Assembly (NCBI GenBank): GCA_947095535.1
Contig: OX352773.1
Location: 132,413,393 to 132,477,392 of the forward strand
DNA length: 64,000 nt
Source of the DNA: Poecilobothrus nobilitatus
Taxonomy: Eukaryota; Arthropoda; Insecta; Diptera; Dolichopodidae
Direction: 5' to 3'
Every line of letters starts with the position of its first letter. Position 1 is the first letter of the stretch. Position numbers and translations under genes: made by a program. Of the stretch, positions 63,674-64,000 are shown one piece after another. The notes beneath the pieces are model-generated. The model was not told the origin of the DNA. It was given only the letters and a program-made list of their open reading frames with translations, and did no database searches.

Positions 63674-64000
63674 TGCCTAAGTTTAATAAGGTCACATATC
63701 GCCAAGTAAATGCTGAGCCTAAAAGTGCATGTGCTGGCAGTTGTGAGATATTGTTTCATCCTAAATGCGGTAATACGAAACCTGCCGTAAAATTTCTTCG
63801 TCAGCTTTGCAGTTGTCCACACTGAAACTAAGTCAAAAAGTTAATACCCTAAAACAGCATTGGAAAGTCCAGCGTTAACCTTCGAATCCTTAACGGAAGA
63901 TTTAGATAAACTTAAAAATTTTAATAACTTACAAGTTCCTAATTGTAACGACTCTATTGTGAGTAATACGAGCGTTCTAATAGGCTTTTCTACAAACGGG
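63674..64000 (+). pseudogene. Start of a LINE-type ORF1 with PHD-like zinc finger
   Basis: From the ATG at 63674: MPKFNKVTYRQVNAEPK then CAGSCEILFHPKC, a C-x3-C-x4-H-x2-C core like the PHD-type finger at the N-terminus of some insect LINE ORF1 proteins, then KPAVKFLRQLCSCPH and a stop. After frame changes a helical reading (LTFESLTEDLDKLKNFNNLQ) continues to the window edge, fitting the next part of such an ORF1. The first open frame begins earlier (63595) in a hydrophobic stretch that is unlikely to be coding. Confidence 0.45.

Noticed and set aside
1..64000. CRISPR arrays, bacterial operons or phage modules
   Set aside because: No short regularly spaced repeats with unique spacers; the window is plainly eukaryotic and transposon-rich.

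Overview
The window is extremely AT-rich eukaryotic DNA from an animal, most likely an insect and possibly a fly. The evidence is the mix of Jockey-like and RTE-like non-LTR elements, BEL/Pao and gypsy retroelements, mariner, P-like, pogo-like, piggyBac-like and hAT elements, and a Helitron. I found no convincing host gene. Almost every recognisable coding stretch belongs to a mobile element, and most are broken by frameshifts or stops. The dipteran guess is weak inference from base composition and element mix.

The centre of the window is a structurally complete Polinton/Maverick virus-like transposon at 22833-38728 (15,896 bp). It begins 5'-AGTAGGTATAGGG, ends with the inverse of that sequence, has inverted repeats of about 1 kb and is flanked by a 6-bp direct repeat GTGATC. 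It encodes a Q-rich possible OB-fold protein, a protein-primed family B DNA polymerase, an rve-type integrase, an adenovirus-type cysteine protease, a major capsid protein, a protein VI/pX-like minor virion protein, a penton-like minor capsid protein, two conserved Polinton structural or unknown proteins, a packaging ATPase, an exonuclease-like conserved protein and several unassigned small ORFs. Polymerase, integrase, major and minor capsid, ATPase and others carry stops or frameshifts, and the protease has Tyr where the catalytic His is expected. This is therefore a dead copy whose full architecture is still readable. It inserted into the reverse transcriptase of a minus-strand BEL/Pao element whose two halves lie on either side (about 19.1-22.83 kb and 38.73-39.06 kb).

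Layout outside it: 1-4.7 kb holds a degraded minus-strand P-like transposase piece and AT-rich DNA. 4.69-10.97 kb is a P-like element with 1.6-kb inverted arms, split by a minus-strand LINE. 11.6-15.16 kb is a minus-strand Jockey-like LINE, interrupted by a plus-strand LINE 3' end that is itself interrupted by a piggyBac-like element. 15.46-16.99 kb is another plus-strand LINE with a poly(A) tail. 17-19.1 kb is noncoding with a tandem repeat.

After the Polinton: 39.06-39.62 kb is a deleted pogo-like transposase. 39.96-42.6 kb is a minus-strand Jockey-like LINE. 43.53-44.84 kb is a mariner-like element with inverted repeats. 45.1-46.8 kb is an RTE-like LINE. 47.6-47.97 kb is a P-like C-terminus. 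48.7-51.1 kb is a gypsy remnant. 51.395-51.948 kb is a MITE. 52.504-54.568 kb is a Helitron 3' derivative. 55.1-55.35 kb is a mariner scrap. 56.46 kb has an LTR primer-site-like motif. 57.2-57.84 kb is another P-like piece. 60.25-61.64 kb is a plus-strand Jockey-like LINE. 61.758-62.591 kb is a hAT element with an 8-bp target duplication. The right edge starts a LINE-like ORF1 zinc-finger reading.

The Polinton genes form blocks typical of the family: a polymerase reading right from the left end, a leftward virion-morphogenesis block (protease, capsid, minor proteins, ATPase), and a short divergent pair at the right end. The element inserts by integrase, replicates by protein-primed polymerase and, if it ever made virions, would use the ATPase, protease and capsid set. 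The intactness statements come from reading frames. Family assignments come from motif recognition without a database search.
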